This document shows positions 15,496 through 24,300 of a stretch of DNA of 64,000 nucleotides, one piece after another. The translations under genes were made by a program, and so were the position numbers. The notes beneath the pieces were generated by a model that was given only the letters and a program-made list of their open reading frames with translations, searched no databases and was not told the origin of the DNA. The DNA comes from JAICYJ01 sp963737445 (GTDB lineage: Bacteria > Actinomycetota > Thermoleophilia > Gaiellales > JAICJC01): assembly GCA_963737445.1 (NCBI GenBank), contig CAVTSO010000008.1:1-64000 (forward strand), written 5' to 3'. Every line of letters starts with the position of its first letter. The first letter of the stretch is position 1.

Positions 15496-15527
15496 AGTCT
15501 ATTCCACCGGCCGGGCGCGACTAGACT
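15496..15527. promoter_or_regulatory. divergent leaderless -10 boxes, yhaM-like and DUF1015 genes
   Basis: TAGACT on minus (15496-15501), 9 nt before the ATG at 15486, and TAGACT on plus (15522-15527), 11 nt before the ATG at 15539. Confidence 0.5.
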
Positions 15528-15538
15528 GACCGGCACCG

Positions 15539-16831
15539 ATGACCGACACCGCCACAGGCACCGCCCTGGAGCCGCTGCGAGCGCTGCGCTACGAAGCCGG
15601 TCGCTACCCGCTGGACGAGGTCGTGGCGCCGCCGTACGACGTGATCTCGCCGGCCGACCGCGAGGCGCTGCTTCGCCGCAACGACCACAACGTCGTGCGG
15701 CTGGAGCTGCCCGACACGGCCCAGACCGCCGCGCAGCTGCTGCACGAGTGGCGGCGTGACGGCGCGCTGGTCCGCGATGCCGAGCCGGCGCTGTGGTGGC
15801 ACGAGCAGCGGTTCACCGGGCCCGACGGCGTCGACCGCAGCCGCGCGGGGTTCTTCTCGGCGGTGCGGCTGTCCCCGTACGATGAGGGTCGTGTGCGCCC
15901 TCACGAGCGCACGCACGCGCACGCCCGGCAGGGGCGGCTCGACCTGCTCCGCGCCACCCGCACCAACACCTCGCCGATCTTCGCGCTCTACGACGACCCG
16001 GACGGACGCCCGCGCGCGGCCCTGGCACCCGCCGCCGATCGCTCGCCCGACATGCAGGCCACCGACGGCGACGACACCCAGCACCGCTTCTGGCGGGTCG
16101 AGGGGCCGGAGGCGGTCGCGGCCACGCAGGCCGCCCTGGGCGACCGCGAGATCCTGATCGCGGACGGCCATCACCGCTACGAGACGGCGCTGGCCTACCG
16201 GGACGAGCAGCGCGAGCGAGACGGCGACCCGGCCGGCGACCAGCCTTACGACTTCGTGTTGATGTACCTCGCCAACCTGCACGGCGAGGGCCTCGCCATC
16301 TATCCCACCCACCGCGTGGTGATGGCCCGGCGCGAGGTCGACCCGCGCTTCCTGGCCGCCTTCGCCGTGCGCGAGCTGCCGGCCGGCACGTCACCTGCCC
16401 AGGTCGAGTCGCAGCTGAACGCGATCGATCCGGGCACGGTCGCCTTCGCGCTCTGGCGCGGCATCGACCAGCCTGCGCTGATCGCCCAGGTGAAGGACAC
16501 GAGCACCGTGATGATGGCGATGCCGGGCGCACCCAAGGCGCTGCGCGCGATCGACGCCGCCGTGCTCGAGGCGCTGGTGCTGGCGCCGCTGCTGGGCCTT
16601 GACAGCGACCAGTTCCTGACCACCGACCAGGTGCGCTACGTGCGCGGCCTGGAGACGGCCACGGCCCTGGTCGATTCGGGCGAGGCCGGCAGCGCCTTCC
16701 TGCTACGCGCGCCCACGGTCAAGCAGGTGCAGGCGGTGGCGGCGGCGGGGCGCGTGATGCCGCAGAAGTCGACCTACTTCTTCCCCAAGCTCGCGACCGG
16801 CTTCCTGTTGAATCCGCTCGCCGCCGAGTGA
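15539..16831 (+). CDS. DUF1015 family protein
   Basis: A 430-aa protein of the DUF1015 family, which has no established activity. Family marks include LRYEAGRYPLDEVVAPPYDVIS near the N-terminus, VRPHERTHAHARQGRLDLL, NTSPIFALYDDP, the central ADGHHRYETALAYRDEQ and the C-terminal MPQKSTYFFPKLATGFLLNPL. The His/Arg/Tyr-rich ADGHHRYE motif looks catalytic or metal-binding. Its stop overlaps the GTG of the inositol-monophosphatase-like gene (GTGA, 16828-16831), so the two are coupled. Confidence 0.88.
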   Translation: MTDTATGTALEPLRALRYEAGRYPLDEVVAPPYDVISPADREALLRRNDHNVVRLELPDTAQTAAQLLHEWRRDGALVRDAEPALWWHEQRFTGPDGVDRSRAGFFSAVRLSPYDEGRVRPHERTHAHARQGRLDLLRATRTNTSPIFALYDDPDGRPRAALAPAADRSPDMQATDGDDTQHRFWRVEGPEAVAATQAALGDREILIADGHHRYETALAYRDEQRERDGDPAGDQPYDFVLMYLANLHGEGLAIYPTHRVVMARREVDPRFLAAFAVRELPAGTSPAQVESQLNAIDPGTVAFALWRGIDQPALIAQVKDTSTVMMAMPGAPKALRAIDAAVLEALVLAPLLGLDSDQFLTTDQVRYVRGLETATALVDSGEAGSAFLLRAPTVKQVQAVAAAGRVMPQKSTYFFPKLATGFLLNPLAAE

Positions 16832-17637
16832 CCGACCGCGGCTGGCTCGAGTTCTGCCAGACCGTTGCCGCCGACGTGAGCGGGCTGCTGCTGCAGCTGC
16901 CGACCCGAGATGACCGCGAGCCCGTGATCGGCCAGGGGAAGGGTGGCGACGACACGACGGCGATCGACGACGGCGCCGAGCGACTGGCGGTGACGCGGCT
17001 CGAGCAGCTGGCCGACCGTGGCATCTCCTTCCGGCTCGTGTCCGAGGAGCTGGGCGAGCGGCGTTTCGGCGACGACGAGAGCCCGTGGGTGGTCGTCGTC
17101 GATCCGATCGACGGCTCGCTCAACGCCAAGCGCTGCCTGCCGTTCTACTGCATCTCGATCGCGTTCGCGGACGGGCCGACCGTCGACGACGTGCGCTTCG
17201 GCTACGTGCTCGACCTCGGCAGCGGGGAGGAGTGGGTGGCGACGGCGGGGGAGGGCGCGACGGTGAACGGCCGGCCGCTGGGCGGCGTGCGACCCAAGGC
17301 GCGGCTCGGCATCGTGGACTTCGAGGCCACGAACGCCGCCCTGATCGCGGACGCCTGCGCCCGGCTCGACGGCCACGTCGGTCGCATCCGCGTCCTGGGC
17401 GCCCTGGCGCTGGCGCTCTGCCAGCTGGCCGACGGACGGCTGGACGGCGTGGCCTCGCTGAAGCCGTCACGGTCGGTCGACATCGCCGCCGCCGCGCTGA
17501 TCGTGCGCGAGGCCGGCGCCCATATCGAGACCCGCGGGCCGGCGGCGATGCCGCTCGACCTTTCCACGCGCGCGCACGTGGTGGCGGCGCGCGACCAGCC
17601 GATGGCCGATCGGCTGTCCGCGCTGCTCTGGGGTTAG
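16828..17637 (+). CDS. inositol-monophosphatase family phosphatase
   Basis: A 269-aa magnesium-dependent sugar or nucleotide phosphatase of the IMPase/FBPase/CysQ superfamily. It has the metal motifs SEELGE, VVDPIDGSLNA (the DPIDGT motif with Ser for Thr) and the C-terminal SVDIAAAALIVREAGA, where the usual W-D reads V-D. The first metal Glu is in the DDTTAIDDGAERL region. Relatives hydrolyse inositol-1-phosphate, histidinol-phosphate, fructose-1,6-bisphosphate or PAP; the sequence alone does not choose. It starts with GTG in a 4-bp overlap and ends with a TTAG overlap with the convergent gene. Confidence 0.87.
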   Translation: MTDRGWLEFCQTVAADVSGLLLQLPTRDDREPVIGQGKGGDDTTAIDDGAERLAVTRLEQLADRGISFRLVSEELGERRFGDDESPWVVVVDPIDGSLNAKRCLPFYCISIAFADGPTVDDVRFGYVLDLGSGEEWVATAGEGATVNGRPLGGVRPKARLGIVDFEATNAALIADACARLDGHVGRIRVLGALALALCQLADGRLDGVASLKPSRSVDIAAAALIVREAGAHIETRGPAAMPLDLSTRAHVVAARDQPMADRLSALLWG

Positions 17638-18080
17638 CGTGGCTCGGCCTCCAGGATCGCCTTCAGTTGCTCCAGATCCTTGATGTTGGCGCGGCGCATC
17701 GAGCGCGCCATCAGCGGCGATGCCACCCCGACGAAGCCCCTGGGACGGCCGCGGTTTCGCAACGTCATCCGGGTGCCGCCCTCCGGCGTGTCGCGCCAGA
17801 TGTACGTCGTCTCCATCGGGAACGGCCCCTCGGCGGCTGACATCACCAGCCGCTCGCCGGCCACCAGCTCGGTGATGCGATACGTGTAGGTCAGGCTCCG
17901 GCCCAGGAAGCGCGCGGTGAAAGCGATGTCCGAGCCGATCTCGGCCGGTGGCGATGAGCGCCACTCGACCGCGTCGATGTTCGCGTACCACTCGACCGCG
18001 TTGTCCGGGTCGGTCGCGTACTCCGCCACCCGCTCACGTGGCCGGTTGATCTCGATCTCGGTGACCACGTCGACGTCCAC
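17634..18080 (-). CDS. SRPBCC (polyketide cyclase/START-like) protein
   Basis: A 148-aa helix-grip protein. The N-terminal strand VVTEIEINRPRERVAEYATDPDNAVEW, the RITELVAGERLVMSAAEG hairpin and the long C-terminal helix (ASPLMARSMRRANIKDLEQLKAIL) are typical of SRPBCC proteins, which bind hydrophobic ligands in a central cavity. The start is a GTG at 18080. No neighbour suggests the ligand. It lies just downstream of azlD on the same strand (12 bp) and could belong to that operon. Confidence 0.8.
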   Translation of the reverse strand: MDVDVVTEIEINRPRERVAEYATDPDNAVEWYANIDAVEWRSSPPAEIGSDIAFTARFLGRSLTYTYRITELVAGERLVMSAAEGPFPMETTYIWRDTPEGGTRMTLRNRGRPRGFVGVASPLMARSMRRANIKDLEQLKAILEAEPR

Positions 18081-18092
18081 GGCCGGAAGATC

Positions 18093-18389
18093 TCACAGCC
18101 TCAGCAGCGCTGCGGTGGCGGCGGCTGCGATCAGCACCACCGGAAACGGCGCCTTCCGCCAGACCAGCACGGCCGCAACGGCCAGCGCCGGCACCCGCGC
18201 ATCGAGCACCAGCTTGCCGCCGCCGTCCAGCGTCTGCACGGCCACCAGGGCGGCCACCAGCGGCACGCTCAGGAGCTCCAGCGCCTGCGTCACGTCGGCC
18301 GGCAGCTGCCGGTTCCCAACCACGATCGGACCCACGGCCTTCAACACGTAGGCGCCGGCCGCCAGCGCCAGCAGCGCGGTCCAGCTCAC
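18093..18389 (-). CDS. azlD: branched-chain amino acid exporter small subunit AzlD
   Basis: A 98-aa membrane protein with four predicted hydrophobic segments (about 3-18, 35-52, 65-80, 82-97). The family pattern A-Y-x-L-K and the RVPALAVAAVLVWRKAPFPVVL region match AzlD, the small partner of AzlC. The pair exports branched-chain amino acids and their analogues. It overlaps azlC by 4 bp. Confidence 0.88.
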   Translation of the reverse strand: MSWTALLALAAGAYVLKAVGPIVVGNRQLPADVTQALELLSVPLVAALVAVQTLDGGGKLVLDARVPALAVAAVLVWRKAPFPVVLIAAAATAALLRL

Positions 18390-19066
18390 GCTGCCACCTG
18401 CGCCCGGCGCAGCACGATCAGGCCCGGGATCACGCCGAACGCGGAGAACAGGATCGGCACGCCGACCTGGGTGAACGGCACCAGGGCCGTCGCCAGCAGC
18501 GCGCCGGAGACGGCTGCCACCGGCGCGCCCGGGCGGCGCAGCTGCGGCGCCAGCAGGGCCAGGAACGCCGCCGGGAACATCGCATCCAGCCCCAGCCGCC
18601 GCGGATCGCCGAGCCCGCTGCCTGCGATCGCGCCGGCCAGCGTGCCCAGGTTCCAGAACAGAAACACGCTGAGGCCGGTGGCCAGGAACGCATGGCGGGC
18701 GGTGGCGGGATCATCCTGCGCGCGCGCCATGGCTGTCGACTCGTCGATCACCAGCTGGGCCTGCAGCGCGCGGCTGGCCAGCCGGCCTCGCAGCACCGGC
18801 ACCAGCGACAGCCCGTACACGCCGTTGCGCGCGGCCAGCAGCAGCGCCGGGGCCAGCGCGGCGGCCGCCGATCCACCGGCGGCGATCACGCCGACCGTCG
18901 CGAACTGCGATGCGCCCGTGAACACGAGTAGCGACATCGCGCAGGTCTGGGCCGGGCTGAGGCCGGCCGTCACCGACAGCACCCCGAAGGAGATGCCGTA
19001 GATGCCCGTCGCCGCTCCGATCGCAAGCGCCCTGCGGGTGATGTCGCGCCGCTCGGGTGCGTTCAC
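18386..19066 (-). CDS. azlC: AzlC family branched-chain amino acid exporter
   Basis: A 226-aa polytopic membrane protein. I used the GTG at 19066, which makes a GTGA overlap with the upstream permease stop. AzlC marks are GISFGVLSVTAGLSPAQTCAMSLLVFTGASQFATVGVIAAGG, then LAARNGVYGLSLVPVL and DESTAMARAQ. Seven or so hydrophobic segments follow the LIV-E topology. It works with AzlD directly downstream. Coupling to an ABC-2 exporter upstream is unusual for this family. Confidence 0.9.
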   Translation of the reverse strand: MNAPERRDITRRALAIGAATGIYGISFGVLSVTAGLSPAQTCAMSLLVFTGASQFATVGVIAAGGSAAAALAPALLLAARNGVYGLSLVPVLRGRLASRALQAQLVIDESTAMARAQDDPATARHAFLATGLSVFLFWNLGTLAGAIAGSGLGDPRRLGLDAMFPAAFLALLAPQLRRPGAPVAAVSGALLATALVPFTQVGVPILFSAFGVIPGLIVLRRAQVAA

Positions 19067-19830
19067 CTGATCCAGATCGATCCCGAGCTGTAGTGCCGCA
19101 GGCCAAGGTGGAACGTCCCCCACCCGATCAGGGCGAACAGCGCCGCCACGGCCACCATCAGCATCGCCTCGGGAGTGTCGAAGTTGCGCACCAGCCGGGC
19201 CGGCACGCCGGTCACGAATGCGGCCGGCACGGCCGTGAACAGCAGCATCTTGGTGGCGCCACCGAACAGGTCGAGCGGATAGCTGGCGAAGATCAGGATC
19301 GCGTTGAAGCCGAGGTCGGCCTGCTCGCCGCGGCCGCCCACGAACAGCGTCAGCGACCCGCAGGCGACCAGGAACCCGATCAGCACCACCGAGCCGGCGG
19401 CCACCCCGAACAGGAACATCGCGGCCCGCTCGGGGCTGGGGTTACCGGCCAGCAGGAACACCACCGGGCCCAACAGCAGGTCACCGGTGTTGGCGGCGTC
19501 GACGCGGGTGCTGAGCAGGTGCGCGAGCGGCGGCACCGGCAGCGTCAGCGTCTCGTCGAGCGCGCCGTCGGCGGACAGCTGGCCGATCTTGCGGCTGTTC
19601 GCACACAGGCCGAGCGCAACGCCGGCCGTGGTCAGCAGGATCGAGAACAGCACGATCACGTCGTGGGCGTCCCAGCCGCGCAGGTTGCCGACCTGGTGGA
19701 AGAACAGCACCCAGAAGATGATCCAGGTGATGTCGTTGGCCACCATCAGCGACACCTGAAACCAGAACGAGTTGCGATTGGCGAGGCCGTTGACGACCGC
19801 CGTGCGCAGGGTTGCGGCGACGGCCGTCAT
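19063..19830 (-). CDS. ABC-2 type exporter permease (DUF990-like), second
   Basis: A 255-aa membrane protein with six hydrophobic segments and no soluble domain. The signatures NRNSFWFQVSLMVANDITWIIFWVLFF and YPLDLFGGATKMLLFTAVPAAFVTGVPARL match the DUF990 group of ABC-2 permeases. It overlaps the first permease gene and azlC by 4 bp on either side. Together with the ATPase it should form an exporter of unknown cargo; relatives are implicated in lipid or antibiotic export. Confidence 0.85.
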   Translation of the reverse strand: MTAVAATLRTAVVNGLANRNSFWFQVSLMVANDITWIIFWVLFFHQVGNLRGWDAHDVIVLFSILLTTAGVALGLCANSRKIGQLSADGALDETLTLPVPPLAHLLSTRVDAANTGDLLLGPVVFLLAGNPSPERAAMFLFGVAAGSVVLIGFLVACGSLTLFVGGRGEQADLGFNAILIFASYPLDLFGGATKMLLFTAVPAAFVTGVPARLVRNFDTPEAMLMVAVAALFALIGWGTFHLGLRHYSSGSIWIR

Positions 19831-20603
19831 CCGCCCATCACCTGCAGCCGCCGCTCACCGGCGGCGAACACGGCTCCGGCCATCCCCAGCAGCGCGGCCA
19901 GCCAGCCCAGCTGCCACAGCAGCAGCAGCGGATCGGGGTGGCCGGAGGCGATCCTTCCCGGCACGTAGGCCATCGTCGCGAAGGGCAGCGCGAAGCTGAT
20001 CAGCTCCAGCGGGCGCGGCAGCAGCTCCAGCGGGATCAGCATGCCGCCCGGCAGGAACACCAGCTTCTGGAAGAAGAACCACGACGCCTTCGCGTCCAGC
20101 AGCCAAAACGCGATGCCGCCGAAGGCATGGCAGGATGCGATGTTGGCCGCGCAGCCCAGCGCCACCGCGGGCGCCGCCAGCCCCAGCGCCGGCAGCGACG
20201 GCGGCGCGCCCACGAACAGCCAGGTGATCAGGGCGCCCACCGCGAACGAGGCGATCAGGCGGGCGCAGGCCTCGCCCATGTCGATCGACATGCGCAGGCC
20301 CACCACCGACACCGGCCGCAGCATCTGCACGGCCACGGTGCCGCTGCCGATCTCGTCACCGATCTCCTCGACCGAGCGCGGACGTACGCCCAGCACCGCT
20401 GTCTGTGCGGCAAACACGTACCAGAGCAGCGACGTGCGGGTGTAGCCGTGCAGGGAGCCGCCGTTGGCGTCGACCGCGGCCGTCCACAGCGCCGTCATCA
20501 CGACCAGGATGATCGCGAAGAAGCCGATCCGCACCGACATGTCGCCGGGCGAGCGGATGGTGCGGAGGAAGCCGAGCCGCCAGCCGGCCAGGTACGGGTT
20601 CAT
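19827..20603 (-). CDS. ABC-2 type exporter permease (DUF990-like), first
   Basis: A 258-aa six-helix membrane protein. I used the ATG encoding MNPYLAGWRLGFLRTI, which overlaps the ATPase stop as ATGA; the reading frame is open further upstream but that part is antisense-like to the ATPase gene. LLWYVFAAQTAVLGVRPRSVEEIGDEIGSG and the FFFQKLVFLPGGMLIPLELLPRPL loop are typical of DUF990 permeases. It probably pairs with the following permease as a heterodimer. Confidence 0.85.
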   Translation of the reverse strand: MNPYLAGWRLGFLRTIRSPGDMSVRIGFFAIILVVMTALWTAAVDANGGSLHGYTRTSLLWYVFAAQTAVLGVRPRSVEEIGDEIGSGTVAVQMLRPVSVVGLRMSIDMGEACARLIASFAVGALITWLFVGAPPSLPALGLAAPAVALGCAANIASCHAFGGIAFWLLDAKASWFFFQKLVFLPGGMLIPLELLPRPLELISFALPFATMAYVPGRIASGHPDPLLLLWQLGWLAALLGMAGAVFAAGERRLQVMGG

Positions 20604-21532
20604 ACAGGGCTCGCATAGATGTGGGAGACGATCTCCTCGAGCGGCGGGTCGGCCACCGAGATGTCGACCACGTCGTAGCGGTCGAGCAGGTCGTCCAGGA
20701 CGCTCCGGATCGGGCGCCGGTCTGTGTCGACCACCAGCTTCGCTCCGGCGCCGGAGAGCTTCACCAGCCGCGCGCCCTCCACTTCGACGCTCGCGGGCGG
20801 CTGCTCGAAGCGCACGTCCAGCATCTTGGTGCCGAGCAGCGCGCGGCGCATCACCGACACGCGGTCGTCGTAGATCAGCCGTCCGTGGTTGATCACGATC
20901 ACCCGCCGGGCCACCTGCTCGATGTCGGAGACGTCGTGCGACGTCAGCAGGATGGTGGTGCCCTGCTCCTCGTTGATGCGCACGATCAGGTCGCGGAAGC
21001 GCGCCTTCGCCACCAGGTCGAGGCCGATCGTGGGCTCGTCCAGGAACAGCACCTCCGGCGCGTGCAGCATGCTGGCCACCAGCTCGCAGCGCATGCGCTG
21101 GCCCAGCGACAGACCGCGCACGGGCTGGTCGAACAGCTGGGTGGCGTCGAGCAGCTCGCCCAGCCGGGCCAGCCGGCTGCGCTGCTCGTCGGCGGGGATC
21201 CGGTAGATTCGGCCCAGCAGGCCGAACGTCTGGCGCGGGGTCAGCTGGAACCAGAGCTGCGACCGCTGGCCGAACAGCGTGCCGATCCGCGCGGCCAGCT
21301 CGCGGCGCCGCTTCCAGGGCACGATCCCCAGCACGGCCGCTTCGCCGCTGGTGGGGTGGAGGATGCCAGTCAGCATCTTGATCGAGGTCGACTTGCCGGC
21401 GCCGTTGGGCCCGATGTAGGCCAGGCGTTCGCCCGACTCCACCGCGAAGCTGATGCCGGCCACCGCCTCGACCGGCTCGCCTCGCCTGGCCGGGAAGGTC
21501 TTTCGCAGCGCGCGTGCCTCGATCGCGATCAT
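20600..21532 (-). CDS. ABC exporter ATP-binding protein
   Basis: A 310-aa ATPase of the DrrA/NatA-like ABC-2 class. Walker A is IGPNGAGKSTSIKML, the Q-loop is FGQRSQLWFQLTP, the ABC signature is LSLGQRMRCELVASML, Walker B is VLFLDEPTIGLD and the switch His is LLTSHDVSD. About 80 C-terminal residues beyond the nucleotide-binding domain are typical of exporters. It is the first gene of a five-gene coupled set (ATPase, two permeases, azlC, azlD). TACGGT lies 5 nt before the ATG. Confidence 0.92.
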   Translation of the reverse strand: MIAIEARALRKTFPARRGEPVEAVAGISFAVESGERLAYIGPNGAGKSTSIKMLTGILHPTSGEAAVLGIVPWKRRRELAARIGTLFGQRSQLWFQLTPRQTFGLLGRIYRIPADEQRSRLARLGELLDATQLFDQPVRGLSLGQRMRCELVASMLHAPEVLFLDEPTIGLDLVAKARFRDLIVRINEEQGTTILLTSHDVSDIEQVARRVIVINHGRLIYDDRVSVMRRALLGTKMLDVRFEQPPASVEVEGARLVKLSGAGAKLVVDTDRRPIRSVLDDLLDRYDVVDISVADPPLEEIVSHIYASPV

Positions 21533-21537
21533 GGCTC

Positions 21538-21565
21538 ACCGTAGCAATCCGGTCGGGGCTACCAT
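21538..21565. promoter_or_regulatory. divergent leaderless -10 boxes, ABC operon and mrp
   Basis: TACGGT on minus (21538-21543), 5 nt before the ATG at 21532. TACCAT on plus (21560-21565), 6 nt before the ATG at 21572. Confidence 0.5.
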
Positions 21566-21571
21566 CCTGCC

Positions 21572-22681
21572 ATGGTTTCCGAGCAGGATGTGCGGTCAGC
21601 CCTGGTCGCCGTCATCGATCCCGAGATCCGCCGCAGCGTTGTCGAGCTGGACATGGTGCGGGCCGTTGCCATCGAGGGCAGCGGCGTCGAGGTGACGATC
21701 GCTCTGACGGTCCCGGGATGCCCGATGAAGGCGAACCTCGAGCAGCAGGTGCGGGACCACGTCGGTGCGGTCGAGGGGGTCGAGTCGGTGTCGGTGGCGT
21801 TCGACGTGATGACGGCTGAGCAGCGCACCGCGCTGCGGCAGCGGCTGTCCGGGGCGCCGGCCGGCGAGGAGCGCAAGCTGTCGCTGGAGCCCGCGACGCG
21901 CGTGATCGCCGTCGCCTCCGGCAAGGGCGGTGTCGGCAAGTCGTCGCTGACCGCCAACCTGGCGGCGGCGCTGGCGCTGGACGGGGCGGAGGTGGGCGTC
22001 GTCGACGCCGACATCTACGGCTACTCGATGCCGCGCATGCTGGGCATCTCGCGGCGGCCGGTGGCGGTCGACCAGATGATGATCCCGCCCGTCAACCACG
22101 GCCTCAAGATCATCTCGATCGGGTTCTTCGTGGACGGCGACGGCGCGATCCCCTGGCGCGGCCCGATGCTGCACCGCGCGCTCGAGCAGTTCCTGTCCGA
22201 TGTGCACTGGGGCGCGCTCGACTACCTGGTGGTGGACATGCCTCCCGGCACGGGCGACATCTCGATTTCGCTGGGGCAGCTGCTGCCCGAGCCCGATCTG
22301 CTGATCGTGACCACGCCGCAGGCGGCGGCTCAGAGGGTGGCGCGCAGGGCCGCGGACGTGGCGTCGAAGACGGGCATGCGGGTGGCCGGCGTGATCGAGA
22401 ACATGAGCCATCTGGTCTGCAGCTGCTGCGGCGAGGTCACCCACCCGTTCGGCCAGGGCGGCGGCCAGGAGCTGGCCGACGAGCTGGGCGTGCCGCTGCT
22501 GGGGCAGGTGCCGCTGGACGAGCGGCTGCGCGTGACCGCCGACGAGGGCATCCCGCTGGTGGTCGCCGAGCCCGAGAACGCCACCGCCAAGGCCCTGCGC
22601 GAGCTGGCAGTGGCGGTGCCCGGTGTGCTGCGCCCGCGCAGCGGTGCGGAGCGCATCAAGAAGCCGCTCGCGGTCATCTAG
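21572..22681 (+). CDS. mrp: Mrp/ApbC Fe-S cluster carrier ATPase
   Basis: A 369-aa cytoplasmic P-loop ATPase that carries and transfers Fe-S clusters. Residues 1-90 are the MIP18/DUF59 domain (VIDPEIRRSVVELDMVRAV, TVPGCPMKANLEQQV). The deviant Walker A is SGKGGVGKSSLTANLA, followed by VDADIYGYSMPRMLG and the switch region VVDMPPGTGDISISLGQLL. The cluster-binding CxxC is in HLVCSCCGE. All motifs are intact. It may serve the many clusters of complex I encoded downstream, which is inference. Confidence 0.94.
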   Translation: MVSEQDVRSALVAVIDPEIRRSVVELDMVRAVAIEGSGVEVTIALTVPGCPMKANLEQQVRDHVGAVEGVESVSVAFDVMTAEQRTALRQRLSGAPAGEERKLSLEPATRVIAVASGKGGVGKSSLTANLAAALALDGAEVGVVDADIYGYSMPRMLGISRRPVAVDQMMIPPVNHGLKIISIGFFVDGDGAIPWRGPMLHRALEQFLSDVHWGALDYLVVDMPPGTGDISISLGQLLPEPDLLIVTTPQAAAQRVARRAADVASKTGMRVAGVIENMSHLVCSCCGEVTHPFGQGGGQELADELGVPLLGQVPLDERLRVTADEGIPLVVAEPENATAKALRELAVAVPGVLRPRSGAERIKKPLAVI

Positions 22682-22692
22682 CCTGCTCGAAG

Positions 22693-23499
22693 CTAGCCCC
22701 GCAGAATTTCCAGCACCGCCGGATCGATACGGCTGCCGTCCGGCCACATCCGCTCCTCCAGGTTCTCGACGCCGGCGTAGGCATCGAGCGAGTCGAAGCC
22801 GCGATCCGCAAGCAGGCGTGACACCTCGTCGGCCAGCGCTCCCTCCAGTGGCAGGAACTCCTCGGCCGGGGTCTTCCCGAACAGCAGCTGGTGGATGCCG
22901 AGGATGCGGATCATCTCGGGCACCGGATCGCGATGGTCGTCCACGCGCAGATCGATCAGGATGTCGTTGTTTCCCCCGTAACCGGCGCCGGTCTGGCGCA
23001 CGACCAGCGCCGCCGCCTGGCGCCCGCGCCGATCGCCGCCCGCCCGGTCGGCGGCGAGCAGCGCGGCGGCCATCCGGTCGGCCAGCGGTCCGCCGGTCGC
23101 GGCGAAGGTGTCGACCAGCGCGTCGACCACTTGCGGGCCGGCCAGGATGTTGCCCTGGGCGGCAAAGCCCGGGCCGGTGCGACCGCCGGCCCAGTCCATG
23201 CAGTGCGCGCCGGTATGCGTTGCGCTGCCGCCCCGCCCGTCGACGATGCCGAGCTGCCGCTCGTCGGTTCCCTCGTCCGCTCCGGTCAACGCGTCCAGCG
23301 CGTCCCGTGCGCTGCTGCCCGCCGCCAGCCGCTCCAGCCCGTCCGGGCCGTAGCCGACGTTGGCGGCCGCCTGCGTGGCGATGGCACCGACGTCGCCCCG
23401 CACCCACGGCACGATCGCCCCCACGCACGGGAACTTCGAGGCCACAGCCACGCCCCACTGCCGGGCCTCGAGGTCGCACGCGACCAGCGAGAAGGTCAT
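22693..23499 (-). CDS. DUF1028 family Ntn-hydrolase-like protein
   Basis: A 268-aa protein of the DUF1028 family, predicted Ntn-hydrolase fold with no confirmed reaction. It begins MTFSLVACDLEARQWGVAVASKFPCVGAIVPWV, then IATQAAANVGYGPDGLERLAAG, GIVDGRGGSATHTGAHCMDWAGG and FAAQGNILAG, in the family order. I used the ATG at 23499, which overlaps the UPF0173 stop as ATGA. A second DUF1028 gene lies at 60627-61502 in this window. The C-terminal 40 residues differ between the two. Confidence 0.85.
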   Translation of the reverse strand: MTFSLVACDLEARQWGVAVASKFPCVGAIVPWVRGDVGAIATQAAANVGYGPDGLERLAAGSSARDALDALTGADEGTDERQLGIVDGRGGSATHTGAHCMDWAGGRTGPGFAAQGNILAGPQVVDALVDTFAATGGPLADRMAAALLAADRAGGDRRGRQAAALVVRQTGAGYGGNNDILIDLRVDDHRDPVPEMIRILGIHQLLFGKTPAEEFLPLEGALADEVSRLLADRGFDSLDAYAGVENLEERMWPDGSRIDPAVLEILRG

Positions 23500-24215
23500 T
23501 CGACCGTGCCGCCCGGAGCCACGTCGAGCACCTCCAGCCCCGACACGTCGGCCGCCTCGCGGCGCAGCTGGTCGGGCGTCCCGTGCAGCGCCGGGAACGT
23601 CCCGTAGTGCGTCGGCACGACCTTCTTGACGCCCAGCATCCGGATCGCCTCGGCAGCCTCGAACGGGCCCATCGTGAAGAAGTCGCCGATCGGAAGGATC
23701 GCCACGTCGGGCTTGTACAGCCGGCCGATCAGGGCCATGTCGCCGAACACGGAGGTGTCGCCGGCCACGTACACGCGCCGCCCGTCCTCGAGCGTGACGA
23801 TGTAGCCGTTCGGGTCGCCCGTGTGCAGGATCGTTCCGTCCGGCTGGGTGAAGCTGGACGAGTGGCGGGCGTCGACCATCGTGAACTTGAGGCCCTCGGC
23901 CTCGGCGGTGCCGCCCTTGTTGTATCCGATCACGTTCTGGACGCCGTTGGCCTCCAGGTAGTCGCCCAGCTCGATCATCGCCAGGACCGCCTTGGGCGCG
24001 TGCCTGGTCGCCAGGTCGACGGCGTCGCCGGTGTGGTCGTTGTGCCCGTGCGTGAGCAGGAGCACGTCGAACGGGCCGGGGTCCTTCAGCTCGTCCGGCA
24101 CGACCGGGTTGCCGGTCACCCAGGGATCGATCAGCACCCGCTTGCCCCCGGGCGTCTCCATGATCCAGGTGGCGTGCCCAACCCACGTCAGCCGCAGTCC
24201 GTTTCCAAGCCCCAT
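23496..24215 (-). CDS. UPF0173 metal-dependent hydrolase (metallo-beta-lactamase fold)
   Basis: A 239-aa protein of the UPF0173 family. I used the ATG at 24215, 8 nt after GGGAG. The zinc motif is LLTHGHNDHTGDAVDLA, with further His ligands in DARHSSSF and THYGTFPAL and the Asp in VAGDTSVFGDMALI. The family is widespread and thought to be a hydrolase, but the natural substrate is not established. It is coupled to the DUF1028 gene downstream. Confidence 0.9.
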   Translation of the reverse strand: MGLGNGLRLTWVGHATWIMETPGGKRVLIDPWVTGNPVVPDELKDPGPFDVLLLTHGHNDHTGDAVDLATRHAPKAVLAMIELGDYLEANGVQNVIGYNKGGTAEAEGLKFTMVDARHSSSFTQPDGTILHTGDPNGYIVTLEDGRRVYVAGDTSVFGDMALIGRLYKPDVAILPIGDFFTMGPFEAAEAIRMLGVKKVVPTHYGTFPALHGTPDQLRREAADVSGLEVLDVAPGGTVE

Positions 24216-24300
24216 GGTCATCGCTCCCTTTGCGTTTGAGTTCCGGCCGCAGACTACCGAGAGAGCAGGAAGCGCCGCCACCTGCGCGAAGTGAACGGGC

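Noticed and set aside
19827..21539. A 570-codon frame spanning the first permease and the ATPase region
   Set aside because: The upstream half is an out-of-frame shadow of the ATPase gene; the permease starts at 20603.
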